DNA of 64,000 nucleotides from Flammeovirga kamogawensis (lineage in GTDB: Bacteria; Bacteroidota; Bacteroidia; Cytophagales; Flammeovirgaceae), in contig NZ_CP076128.1 in assembly GCF_018736065.1 (NCBI RefSeq), positions 434,001 to 498,000 on the forward strand, in the 5' to 3' direction. Shown in pieces: positions 9,262-16,670 of the stretch. The notes under the pieces were generated by a model that had not been told where the DNA came from, made no database searches, and worked only from the letters and a program-made list of their open reading frames with translations. Position numbers and translations under genes: made by a program. Positions within the stretch are counted from its first letter, which is position 1; every line of letters begins with the position of its first letter.

Positions 9262-9732
9262 AATAATCTAAGAAAAATGTGTGGTATTCTAATTTTATTA
9301 AAAATCAACCTCGAATCTCACATTGTAAGAAATTTACAATAGTTGTAAATGAGGTTTATTGTTGATGGGGAATATTAATTAATTTTTACTATTTCATTAC
9401 AATAAAAGACGGGCAATTAAAAAGTAGAAAATTCTACTTTGAGTAGATGTATATAGCCGTTATTAGTTAAAATGGTAAAAGCGCAAGTTTTTAGCTAATT
9501 TTTTTTGAAGAAATTTAATGCTAGTAATACAAATTATCTTTTAATCTCAATATTTACGTTGTTTGTCGAAATATTAGAAAAGTGCAATTTTAAACTATCA
9601 ACTACATGTGTTCACATAGCGCCTATTTTTCATTCAGTCAAGTAAATTAGTAGAAATTTTTTTTATTTTTTTTTTGATAAATCATCCTTTCAATTCCTTG
9701 CAAAACTGCCAAAAACACTATTTATTTGTTAG
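9262..9732. other. Intergenic region with stem-loop and inverted repeat, no gene
   Basis: I see no credible coding sequence here. Two structures stand out. The first is a long imperfect stem-loop at 9304-9366: ATCAAC/GTTGAT and CTC/GAG arms enclose an inner ATTGTAA/TTACAAT hairpin. The second is a 20-bp inverted repeat at 9421-9440 with arms AAAGTAGAA/TTCTACTTT. The second looks like a protein-binding site and lies about 290 bases before the cobalamin riboswitch. The promoter for the nrdBA leader should lie near 9650-9730 but I cannot point to it with confidence. Confidence 0.4.
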
Positions 9733-9911
9733 AACGATGGTGCCAGACATAAGATTTAAATTTTATGTAAGGTGAAAAGGGAATTAGGTGAAAATCCTAT
9801 GCTGATCCCGCAGCTGTAAAGCACGAGAACTTGTTTAAACTATATCCACTATACTTAGATGATTATGGGAAGGATAGGCAAGTAGTGCTGAGCCAGAAGA
9901 CCTGCCATCGT
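9733..9911 (+). promoter_or_regulatory. Cobalamin riboswitch upstream of nrdBA
   Basis: The conserved cobalamin aptamer landmarks appear in order. ACGATGGTGCC starts the outer stem. AGGTGAAAATCCTATGCTGA (9786-9805) carries the conserved GGTGAAAATCC. ATCCCGCAGCTGTAAAGC follows, then AGTGCTGAGCCAGAAGACCT, the B12 box, ending CCTGCCATCGT, which pairs back with the start (CGATGG/CCATCG). It lies 172 bases before nrdB. Binding of a cobalamin should reduce expression of the class I reductase when B12 is plentiful. The expression platform is not clear; a perfect hairpin AGGTGA-ACTA-TCACCT at 10037-10052 sits just before the start codon and could control translation. Confidence 0.93.
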
Positions 9912-10083
9912 GTGCTGAATATTTTCTTCGGGAAAAATAAGAAAAGCCAAAACAAATCGTCTGAATAACAATTATACATATTAGTATTGTCTACAGACCT
10001 TTGCGTTGTGAACAACAGCAAGATTTTTATTGTGTGAGGTGAACTATCACCTGTGTTGTAATAAATGAAAAACTTTAATTTTT

Positions 10084-11061
10084 ATGAGTTTATTAGATAA
10101 ACGAGTTGCTTACAAACCTTTTGAATACCCAAAAGCACAAGAATTTATAGATGCAATCCATCAAACTTTCTGGATACATTCAGAAGTAAATTTTGATGCG
10201 GATATTCAACAATTCAAAACAAATCTTTCAGATCATGAAAGAGAAGTTATTGGAAATATTTTAAAAACATTTGCTCAAACTGAAACAAATGTTCAAGATG
10301 ATTTTTGGGGTGTTGTAGGGCAATATATACCTAAGCCAGAAATTGCAGCAATGGCAATTACTTTTGCTGAAAATGAAGCAAGACATGCTTCGGCATATGC
10401 TCGTTTAAATGAACTTCTAGATCTTGATAATTTCGAGGAATTCCTTGAGGATGAGACAGCAATGGAACGTTTAGAAATGCTTTCTAAAGTAACTGTTGAT
10501 GAAACAGGGAAACCATCGCCAACAGACTTATTACAAAGTATTGCTATATTTTCTTGTTTTACTGAGAATGTAAACCTTTTCTCTCAGTTTGCAATATTAC
10601 TATCCTTTAAAAAGTTCAAAAACGAACTAAAAGGAATTGGTAATATAATTAAGTGGAGTGCAAAAGATGAAAATTCACATGCCCGTGCAGGAATGTGGTT
10701 GTACAATACTTTAATTTCTGAATATTCAGAATTGAATACACCAGAATTACAAGAACGTATTTACGAAGCAGCAAAAATATCACACGATGTTGAAGTGCGT
10801 TTATTAAATGGAATTTTTGAGAAAGGAGAGATGCCTTTCTTACCAGTAAATCAATTGATCCATTTTATGCGTGATAGACTTAATAAAAGTCTTACTGAAA
10901 TAGGATTAAAAGCAATTTTTGAAGTAGATCAAGAAGTACTTAAAGAAATGCAATGGTTTGACGAAGAAGTATTCGGACATGCTCATGACGACTTCTTTGC
11001 AGTACGACCTACAGAATATACTAAAAAGTCTCAATCTGTAACAGCAGACGACTTATTTTAA
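10084..11061 (+). CDS. nrdB: Ribonucleotide reductase class I small (radical) subunit
   Basis: A 325-residue R2 protein that houses the metal-radical cofactor needed to convert ribonucleotides to deoxyribonucleotides with NrdA. By spacing to the E. coli ligands (D84, E115, H118, Y122, E204, E238, H241), I place the metal ligands at E67, E98, H101, E161, E196 and H199 and the tyrosine at Y105 (ENEARHASAY). The first ligand is Glu instead of Asp, while the Tyr is kept. This combination and numbering resemble the dimanganese class I-d enzyme of Flavobacterium johnsoniae more than the E. coli type; that is an inference from memory of the family. There is no N-terminal ATP cone. nrdA follows 49 bases later on the same strand. 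Regulated by the cobalamin riboswitch upstream. Confidence 0.93.
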   Translation: MSLLDKRVAYKPFEYPKAQEFIDAIHQTFWIHSEVNFDADIQQFKTNLSDHEREVIGNILKTFAQTETNVQDDFWGVVGQYIPKPEIAAMAITFAENEARHASAYARLNELLDLDNFEEFLEDETAMERLEMLSKVTVDETGKPSPTDLLQSIAIFSCFTENVNLFSQFAILLSFKKFKNELKGIGNIIKWSAKDENSHARAGMWLYNTLISEYSELNTPELQERIYEAAKISHDVEVRLLNGIFEKGEMPFLPVNQLIHFMRDRLNKSLTEIGLKAIFEVDQEVLKEMQWFDEEVFGHAHDDFFAVRPTEYTKKSQSVTADDLF

Positions 11062-11110
11062 TAAAAATTCTCTATATATCCTCTTATCATTTTTATTTCC
11101 TTTAGTTTAA

Positions 11111-12850
11111 ATGGTAAGAGGGACTTACACCAAATATATCACCACCTCAGTTCCACAACTTATGTCAGAAATTAACACTGCACCGGAAGTTTCACAATTA
11201 GATCCTCACCCAAAATGGATGACAAGCGAAGGCTTGCAAACACTAAAAAATGGTTATTTATTAGAAGGTGAAACAGTACGAGATGCTGTTACACGTATTT
11301 CTAAATCTGCTGCTGCTAAATTAAAACGTCCTGATTTCGAGAAGAGATTCTTTGATGCTATATGGAATAATTATTTATGTCCAGCTTCACCTGTATGGTC
11401 TAATATGGGTACAGAAAGAGGATTGCCAATTAGTTGTTTTGGTAGTTATGTACCAGATAGTATTGCAGGTATTGGTTCTACACTAGCCGAGGTAATGATG
11501 ATGTCTAAAATTGGAGGAGGTACTTCAATTAACGTTTCAGATGTTCGTCCACGTGGTGCTGAAATTACAAATAACGGAACAAGTAATGGTGTATATCCTT
11601 TCTTAGAGATGTTTGATTCTGTAATTAATGGAACAAACCAAGGGAATACACGTAGAGGTATGCTTGCCGCTTATTTAGATGTTGAACATGCTGATATTGA
11701 TGAGTTTTTGACAATTAAGGATGTCGGGAAATCAATCCAAAATATTTTTATGGGCGTTTCTGTTTCTGATAACTTTATCCAAAAAGTTAAAGAAGGTGAT
11801 AGAAGAAGCCGTGAGGTTTGGGCAAAAGTTTTAAAGTCTCGTATAGAGAAGGGTATACCTTACATTCTTTATAAAGACAATGCAAACAACCAACGCCCAA
11901 GATGGTATAAAGATCAGAATATGGAGATTAAAGCTTCAAATTTATGTTCTGAAATTATGCTTCCATCGAGTGAAGATGAATCATTTGTTTGTTGTTTATC
12001 TTCTTTAAATTTAGTGCGTTACGACGAGTGGAAAGATACTGATTTAGTAGAAACAGCAACTTTCTTTTTGGATGCCGTAATGGAAGAATTCATTGAGAAA
12101 GCAACAGGAATTGAGCATATGGAAAGAGCAGTTAATTTTGCTAAAAACCATAGAGCTTTAGGTCTTGGTGTTTTAGGCTGGCACAGTTTCTTACAAAAGA
12201 AAAAGATTCCATTTGTTGGTATTGCAGCAGATTCTTGGACTAGAATTATATTCAAGCAAATTAAAGAACAATCTATTAGAGCATCTGAGAAATTAGCAGT
12301 AGCTTATGGCGAACCTAAAGTAATGATGGATACTGGTAGAAGAAATACTACATTACTAACTGTTGCTCCAACAACTTCTAATGCTTTAATAGCTGGAGGA
12401 TACAGTACAGGTATTGAGCCAATTGCTAGTAACTACTATGTAATGGATTCAGCAAAAGGAGCATTTACACGTAAAAACAAGCAATTAGAAGAATTACTTG
12501 ATGAGAAAGGATTGAATACATCCGATGTTTGGAAACAAATTCTAGCAGATGGAGGTTCGGTACAAAATATTGGAGGTTTAACTGAGGAAGAGAAAGAATT
12601 GTTCTTAACGTTTAAAGAAATTAATCAAATGCAGATTGTACGTCAGGCTGCATTAAGACAAACATTCTTAGACCAATCTCAGAGTTTAAATCTTAATTTC
12701 CCACCAACAACATCTGTAAAAGATATAAATTCAGTAATGTTAGAAGCTCACGCTTTAGGAGTGAAAACATTATATTACCAAAGAAGTGAAAGTATACTGA
12801 GAACACAAATGAATGTGACTCAAGATACATGTGTTTCTTGTGAAGGTTAG
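11111..12850 (+). CDS. nrdA: Ribonucleotide reductase class I large (catalytic) subunit, short form
   Basis: Catalytic alpha subunit. Visible active-site residues are the first redox cysteine in LPISCFGSYV, the N-x-C-x-E triad in SNLCSEI, the second redox cysteine in ESFVCCLSSLNL, the adjacent tyrosines in KTLYYQRSES for radical transfer, and the C-terminal CVSC pair for reduction by thioredoxin or glutaredoxin. At 579 residues it is much shorter than E. coli NrdA (about 760) because the N-terminal ATP cone is missing, so activity regulation by dATP through that domain is not expected. The start is uncertain: ATG at 11111 is used here, but ATG at 11162 (MSEINTAPEV) is equally or more plausible. 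It is co-transcribed with nrdB and ends in a terminator. Confidence 0.9.
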   Translation: MVRGTYTKYITTSVPQLMSEINTAPEVSQLDPHPKWMTSEGLQTLKNGYLLEGETVRDAVTRISKSAAAKLKRPDFEKRFFDAIWNNYLCPASPVWSNMGTERGLPISCFGSYVPDSIAGIGSTLAEVMMMSKIGGGTSINVSDVRPRGAEITNNGTSNGVYPFLEMFDSVINGTNQGNTRRGMLAAYLDVEHADIDEFLTIKDVGKSIQNIFMGVSVSDNFIQKVKEGDRRSREVWAKVLKSRIEKGIPYILYKDNANNQRPRWYKDQNMEIKASNLCSEIMLPSSEDESFVCCLSSLNLVRYDEWKDTDLVETATFFLDAVMEEFIEKATGIEHMERAVNFAKNHRALGLGVLGWHSFLQKKKIPFVGIAADSWTRIIFKQIKEQSIRASEKLAVAYGEPKVMMDTGRRNTTLLTVAPTTSNALIAGGYSTGIEPIASNYYVMDSAKGAFTRKNKQLEELLDEKGLNTSDVWKQILADGGSVQNIGGLTEEEKELFLTFKEINQMQIVRQAALRQTFLDQSQSLNLNFPPTTSVKDINSVMLEAHALGVKTLYYQRSESILRTQMNVTQDTCVSCEG

Positions 12851-12880
12851 AGATAACTAAGAAATACCTTCTAAAAGAAT

Positions 12881-12927
12881 AAAGCTGTTAGGCAATGAAG
12901 TTAATTCATGCTTAACAGCTTTTTTTA
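12881..12927 (+). terminator. Rho-independent terminator after nrdA
   Basis: Outer stem AAAGCTGTTA (12881-12890) with TAACAGCTTT and an inner imperfect hairpin (GCAATGAA/TTCATGC), followed by a run of seven T. Confidence 0.85.
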
Positions 12928-13002
12928 TTTGATTTTTATCGCTGATCAAATAAATGTTCTATCGCTTACACTTTGATAATTAAGGGGAGATTTAAATTTC
13001 TT

Positions 13003-13338
13003 GACAAGACCCTCCGGATGCTAAAATAGCAAGAGGAGGGCTTGTCTATAAGTATGGCGGGAGAGTGTCCCCGCGCTCATAAATGAGCCAAATTAATTAT
13101 TTCAATGTCATTATAACATTGAATGGTTCTGTTAAGAACAAGAAGAGTCGGAGATATATTAAAAATATTCCTACTTTCATTGGTTAGAAAGTGTTTTCAA
13201 TTATAACTAATATGCTACTTATAATAAGATCCTAAATGGAGTTGTGTTGGGGAAGGTCAGAGAGACCTTATTAATCCCTCTGACTTTATTGTAAAGTGAT
13301 AGACAAACACTTTACGGTTATACCCGCCATATATCTTA
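13003..13338 (+). ncRNA. Unassigned highly structured RNA candidate
   Basis: No coding frame fits. Hairpin A (13003-13046) has GACAAG/CTTGTC and CCCTCC/GGAGGG stems around a GGA/AGA internal loop and a TGCT/AGCA tip. A closing stem pairs TATGGCGGG (13053-13061) with CCCGCCATA (13323-13331), extended by TAAG/CTTA. Inside lie hairpins GCTCA/TGAGC (13075-13088), TTCAATGT/ACATTGAA (13101-13123), GTTCT/AGAAC (13126-13139), ACTTTC/GAAAGT (13173-13192), GTCAGAG/CTCTGAC (13256-13284, competing with AAGGTC/GACCTT) and GTAAAGTG/CACTTTAC (13291-13315). The last loop, ATAGACAA (13299-13306), is fully complementary to TTGTCTAT at 13042-13049, so a pseudoknot or switch is possible. It is more GC-rich than its surroundings, sits between two terminators, and does not match tmRNA, RNase P, SRP or 6S landmarks I know. 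The strand is inferred from flanking terminators. Confidence 0.6.
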
Positions 13339-13400
13339 ATTGAAGTATTTAATGTTTTTCTTTCATTAATTACTGTTTTTTCATTTTCATACTATAGAAT

Positions 13401-13431
13401 ACACCTCATAAATTGAGAGCTAGGTGTTTTT
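13401..13431 (+). terminator. Terminator downstream of structured RNA
   Basis: ACACCT (13401-13406) pairs with AGGTGT (13422-13427) and a short T-run follows. There is no open reading frame between the nrdA terminator and here, so it probably ends the structured RNA transcript. Confidence 0.6.
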
Positions 13432-13608
13432 GTTAAATAATTCGTATTGCCCTAATTATATCTTATATGATAAGATAAGGCTTGTTTTTTCATTTTTACT
13501 GTACTGCAATTGTACAAATGAAAAATTAATTTTACAAATATTAATCAAAAGCTAAAAATGTGTGAAATTGTACTATTTTAATGTAAATAAGTAGATTGTG
13601 ATTCAAGC

Positions 13609-13625
13609 TATTTCAATCGGTTACG
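13609..13625. promoter_or_regulatory. LacI-like operator half-palindrome
   Basis: TTTCAATCGGTTACGG shares the AATCGGTT core with the better palindrome at 13662-13677. It lies about 190 bases upstream of the EEP lipoprotein gene. Confidence 0.4.
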
Positions 13626-13661
13626 GAGTAATTTAAACCTGTTTTTCGATAGATTTTTTTA

Positions 13662-13677
13662 TTGCAATCGGTTGCAA
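13662..13677. promoter_or_regulatory. LacI-like operator palindrome
   Basis: TTGCAATCGGTTGCAA is a 16-bp palindrome, imperfect at one pair of positions, with a central CG, the typical form of LacI/GalR-family operators. It is in the long leader of the EEP lipoprotein gene. Similar cores occur upstream of susC. The regulator itself is not in this window. Confidence 0.55.
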
Positions 13678-13805
13678 ATACATCGAGAATAAACTTGTAA
13701 ATGTTCCTTTTACGCTTTAATATTGTACAATTCTATTTTTTAATGAAATGAAAAAAAATCACTTTTTTTTCGAAACCTAATTTAATCAATCCAAAACTAA
13801 CAATT

Positions 13806-14846
13806 ATGACAATTTTCAAGTGGTCAATTCTATTGATTATTCCTTTTTTATTCATCAATTGTACAAAGCAAAAGGAGCTCTCTTTACGTGTACTTCAGTT
13901 TAATATTTGGCAAGAAGGTACAATTGTTCCTAATGGATACTCTGCAATTTTAGACGAAGTTATTAATGCAAAGGCAGATCTTATAGCACTAAGTGAAGTA
14001 AGAAACTATAAACAAAAGTCTTTAGCAAAACGTCTAGTAAGAGACCTAAAAGAAAGAGGGTTTACATTTTATTCTGATAGTAGTCAGGATTCTGGGATCT
14101 TATCAAAATATCCAATTGTAAAACAAGAAGCTTTTTATCCAGTAATTGATGATAGAGGCTCTGTAACTAAGGCTGTTATTAAAATAGGGGATAAAGAAGT
14201 AGCCTTTTATTCTGCACATTTAGATTATAGAAATTGTGCTATATATTTACCAAGAGGATACGATGGAAGTACCTGGAAGCCTTTAGACGCGCCGATCACA
14301 GATATTAATTTGTTACTAGCCGATAACTTAAAATCTAAACGTATTGAAGCTATTAAAAATGTGATAGCAGATGCTAAGCTAGAGGAAGAGCTAGGGAGGA
14401 TTGTACTACTAGCAGGAGATTTTAACGAGGCATCTCACAGAGACTGGATAAAAGAGAATAAAGATTTATATGAACACAACGGGGTAGTTATTCCTTGGAC
14501 ATCAACAACAATGTTAGAAGAAGATAACTTTATTGATGCTTATCGTGAAATATATCCAAACCCAATAACACATCCTGGGTTTACTTTTCCATGTTATAAT
14601 GTCGATCTACCAGTTGAAAGGGTAGTATGGGCACCAAAATCAGATGAAAGAGATAGAATTGATTTTATTTTTTACAAGCCCAATTCATCAATTTCTCTAA
14701 AAGACATTTTTATAATAGGACCTAAACAGTCTGTAGCATACAGTAAGGTAATTGACGAAACCTCTGAAGATGTATTTCAAACACCATTAGGAGTATGGCC
14801 AACAGATCATAAAGCTGTTTTAGGTGAGTTTATTTTAAAGTTATAA
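13806..14846 (+). CDS. Endonuclease/exonuclease/phosphatase-family lipoprotein
   Basis: A 346-residue protein of the EEP superfamily, anchored as a lipoprotein: hydrophobic segment then FLFIN-C at Cys19. The metal and catalytic residues are visible in order: Asn in LQFNIWQ, Glu in LIALSEVR, His in FYSAHLDY, Asp/Asn in LLAGDFNEASH, Asp in RIDFIFY and the terminal Asp-His in WPTDHKAV. EEP enzymes cleave phosphodiester or phosphate-ester bonds; a surface lipoprotein beside a SusC/SusD pair suggests action on an extracellular phosphorylated substrate, not on DNA, but that is inference. It converges on susD, and its leader holds LacI-like operators like those upstream of susC, so the two units may be co-regulated. 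Confidence 0.85.
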   Translation: MTIFKWSILLIIPFLFINCTKQKELSLRVLQFNIWQEGTIVPNGYSAILDEVINAKADLIALSEVRNYKQKSLAKRLVRDLKERGFTFYSDSSQDSGILSKYPIVKQEAFYPVIDDRGSVTKAVIKIGDKEVAFYSAHLDYRNCAIYLPRGYDGSTWKPLDAPITDINLLLADNLKSKRIEAIKNVIADAKLEEELGRIVLLAGDFNEASHRDWIKENKDLYEHNGVVIPWTSTTMLEEDNFIDAYREIYPNPITHPGFTFPCYNVDLPVERVVWAPKSDERDRIDFIFYKPNSSISLKDIFIIGPKQSVAYSKVIDETSEDVFQTPLGVWPTDHKAVLGEFILKL

Positions 14847-14848
14847 AC

Positions 14849-14882
14849 CTAAAAAGCCTACCTCAAATAAAGAGGTAGGCTT
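14849..14882 (-). terminator. Terminator for susCD transcript
   Basis: Eleven-bp stem AAGCCTACCTC (14854-14864) with GAGGTAGGCTT (14872-14882). The A-run at 14851-14855 gives a T-run on the minus strand. It may also act weakly for the convergent EEP gene. Confidence 0.75.
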
Positions 14883-14956
14883 AAGTTAGTAAGAGGGTTT
14901 AGCTAATAGCTGATGTCAAAAACGAATGAAATATAATCTGTATTTATTAAAACAAT

Positions 14957-16594
14957 TTAGTAACCTATATTCTGATTTAAGTTAGGGTTTGCAGCAACCT
15001 GAGTAGGGGGAATAGGAAATAGTAACCTATGCGTTCCATCACTTGCTTTCCCTTTACTTGGTAACCAGAAAGTATATTCATTACCATCTGCATCTGTTCT
15101 CAATTCAAATGCATCGGCATCATTTTCCATTTGTTTGTTTTGCCAAACTTCAAGATATTTTCCATGTCTGATAAGGTCTTGTCTACGTACACCTTCCCAA
15201 CATAATTCCCATCCACGTTCAAGTAAAATAAAATCAACAGAAGAGCTTACTTTACCATCACTTAATAATTGATTATAGTGATCTGAAGCATTTGCAATAG
15301 GAGAAGAGCTATCAAAACGGTTACCTTCCGTTCTTAATTTATTTACCATTGCTAAAGCACCAGCATGGTCTCCTTTTCTACCAAGAGCTTCTGCATGCAT
15401 TAGTAAAACATCTGCGTAACGAATTAACGGGAAGTCATTTCCAGACCATCCACCCCAAGTAACACCAATTGAACCTAAGTCTGGCTCCCATTTCATTAAA
15501 CGTACACCTTGTGTTTTATTGGCATCAAAGAGTGGTAATTCTTGCTCATGCTGAATTATTTCACCAGCTTCTGTCTCGAATTCTGTATAAAATTGATCAC
15601 GTCTATTATCTTGTGCATCAAAAGATTCATAACGATCAGTCATCATAGAGAAGCCATTCCATTTTGAAGGAACTCCCCATTCAACACCTTTTACTTTATG
15701 TGTTAGATAATGAACACCCCAGCTGTTACCGTGGTTTCCAAGAGGATCATCAGCAGTATAAGTAATAGAGAAAATATAATCGGTATTACTTTCCTCATTA
15801 CCTAACTTGAAAGTTTCTAAGTAATCAGAATAGACAGCATAACCCATTCCTTCTACTTTCTGACTATATTCAATTACTTTATTTAGTTGTGCTTCTGAGG
15901 GATCAACTACCTTGGTGCCATCTTGTAAATAAACACCAGCGTTTAAGTAAATCTTAGCAAGAAGTGCATAAGCAGCACCCTGGCCAATACGTCCATAACT
16001 TGGAGAATCAGAAAGGCCATCTTTAATTTCTTCTAGCTCATCAATAATAAATTGTGTTACTTCTGGGCGAGTACTTGCAGGAGTATCTCCATTATGCTTA
16101 GTAGTAAGTACCAAAGGCACATTACCAAACATATCCATTAATGAAAAATAGTAGAAAGCTCTTAAAAAACGAACCTCGTTTGTAGTCTGAGCAATTTCTT
16201 CTGTTTGTTCAAAACCAGTCAATGACTCAATCAAACCATTCGCTCTTGCTATCCCCGTGTAAGGAGTATTCCATAACCCAGGTAAGTGAGGGTGGTTCTC
16301 GTTCCAAGTATGTGCATTTAATTGCAACCATTTTCCTCCATCATACCAGTCTCCACCTCTAGTAGGTACTAAAGTTTCGTCAGAACATACTTGAGAAAAT
16401 CCCCAATAATTTTCATGGTGATAAAATCCTCTTAGTGATGCATAAACAGGAGCTACCGCAGAAGGTAAATTTTCTGGATCTTGAAAGTATTCGTCTGTTA
16501 CAGAACTGTACAGTTTCTCGTCTAAATTTGTACATGATGTAGATGAAAATAAAGCACCTACAGCCAATGCAGTCATTAATTTATTTCTTAGCAT
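14957..16594 (-). CDS. SusD/RagB-family nutrient-binding lipoprotein
   Basis: A 545-residue surface lipoprotein: signal sequence with lipobox STS-C at Cys21, then the typical N-terminal CTNLDEKLYSSVTDEYFQDP and SusD-like TPR helices (VRFLRAFYYFSLMDMFGNVPLV is the characteristic second helical pair). The C-terminal part carries FPLIRYADVLLMHAEALGRKG, a conserved SusD segment. SusD proteins form the lid on the SusC TonB-dependent channel and capture oligosaccharides or other nutrients. The gene lies 76 bases downstream of susC on the same strand, the usual order. No glycoside hydrolase is adjacent, so the substrate cannot be predicted; the nearby EEP lipoprotein is the only candidate enzyme. 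Confidence 0.95.
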   Translation of the reverse strand: MLRNKLMTALAVGALFSSTSCTNLDEKLYSSVTDEYFQDPENLPSAVAPVYASLRGFYHHENYWGFSQVCSDETLVPTRGGDWYDGGKWLQLNAHTWNENHPHLPGLWNTPYTGIARANGLIESLTGFEQTEEIAQTTNEVRFLRAFYYFSLMDMFGNVPLVLTTKHNGDTPASTRPEVTQFIIDELEEIKDGLSDSPSYGRIGQGAAYALLAKIYLNAGVYLQDGTKVVDPSEAQLNKVIEYSQKVEGMGYAVYSDYLETFKLGNEESNTDYIFSITYTADDPLGNHGNSWGVHYLTHKVKGVEWGVPSKWNGFSMMTDRYESFDAQDNRRDQFYTEFETEAGEIIQHEQELPLFDANKTQGVRLMKWEPDLGSIGVTWGGWSGNDFPLIRYADVLLMHAEALGRKGDHAGALAMVNKLRTEGNRFDSSSPIANASDHYNQLLSDGKVSSSVDFILLERGWELCWEGVRRQDLIRHGKYLEVWQNKQMENDADAFELRTDADGNEYTFWLPSKGKASDGTHRLLFPIPPTQVAANPNLNQNIGY

Positions 16595-16670
16595 TTTTAT
16601 TTCTTTTTGGAATTATTTGATGGCAAACCGATCAAATAATTAGTTTGTGATTAGATAAAGTAAAAGGGTT

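Noticed and set aside
9154-9342. Small ORF overlapping the DUF748 3' end and its terminator
   Set aside because: It runs through a strong terminator hairpin in a different frame, has no family features and lies in AT-rich sequence; it is a shadow.
9421-9440. NrdR box
   Set aside because: The repeat does not resemble the known NrdR consensus (ACACnATATnnTGT-like), so I left it as an unassigned inverted repeat.
13047-13338. Reading the structured RNA region as a MITE bounded by inverted repeats
   Set aside because: The outer arms pair well, but I see no target-site duplication, the arms are uneven, and many internal hairpins and a downstream terminator fit an RNA better. A multi-copy search could change this.
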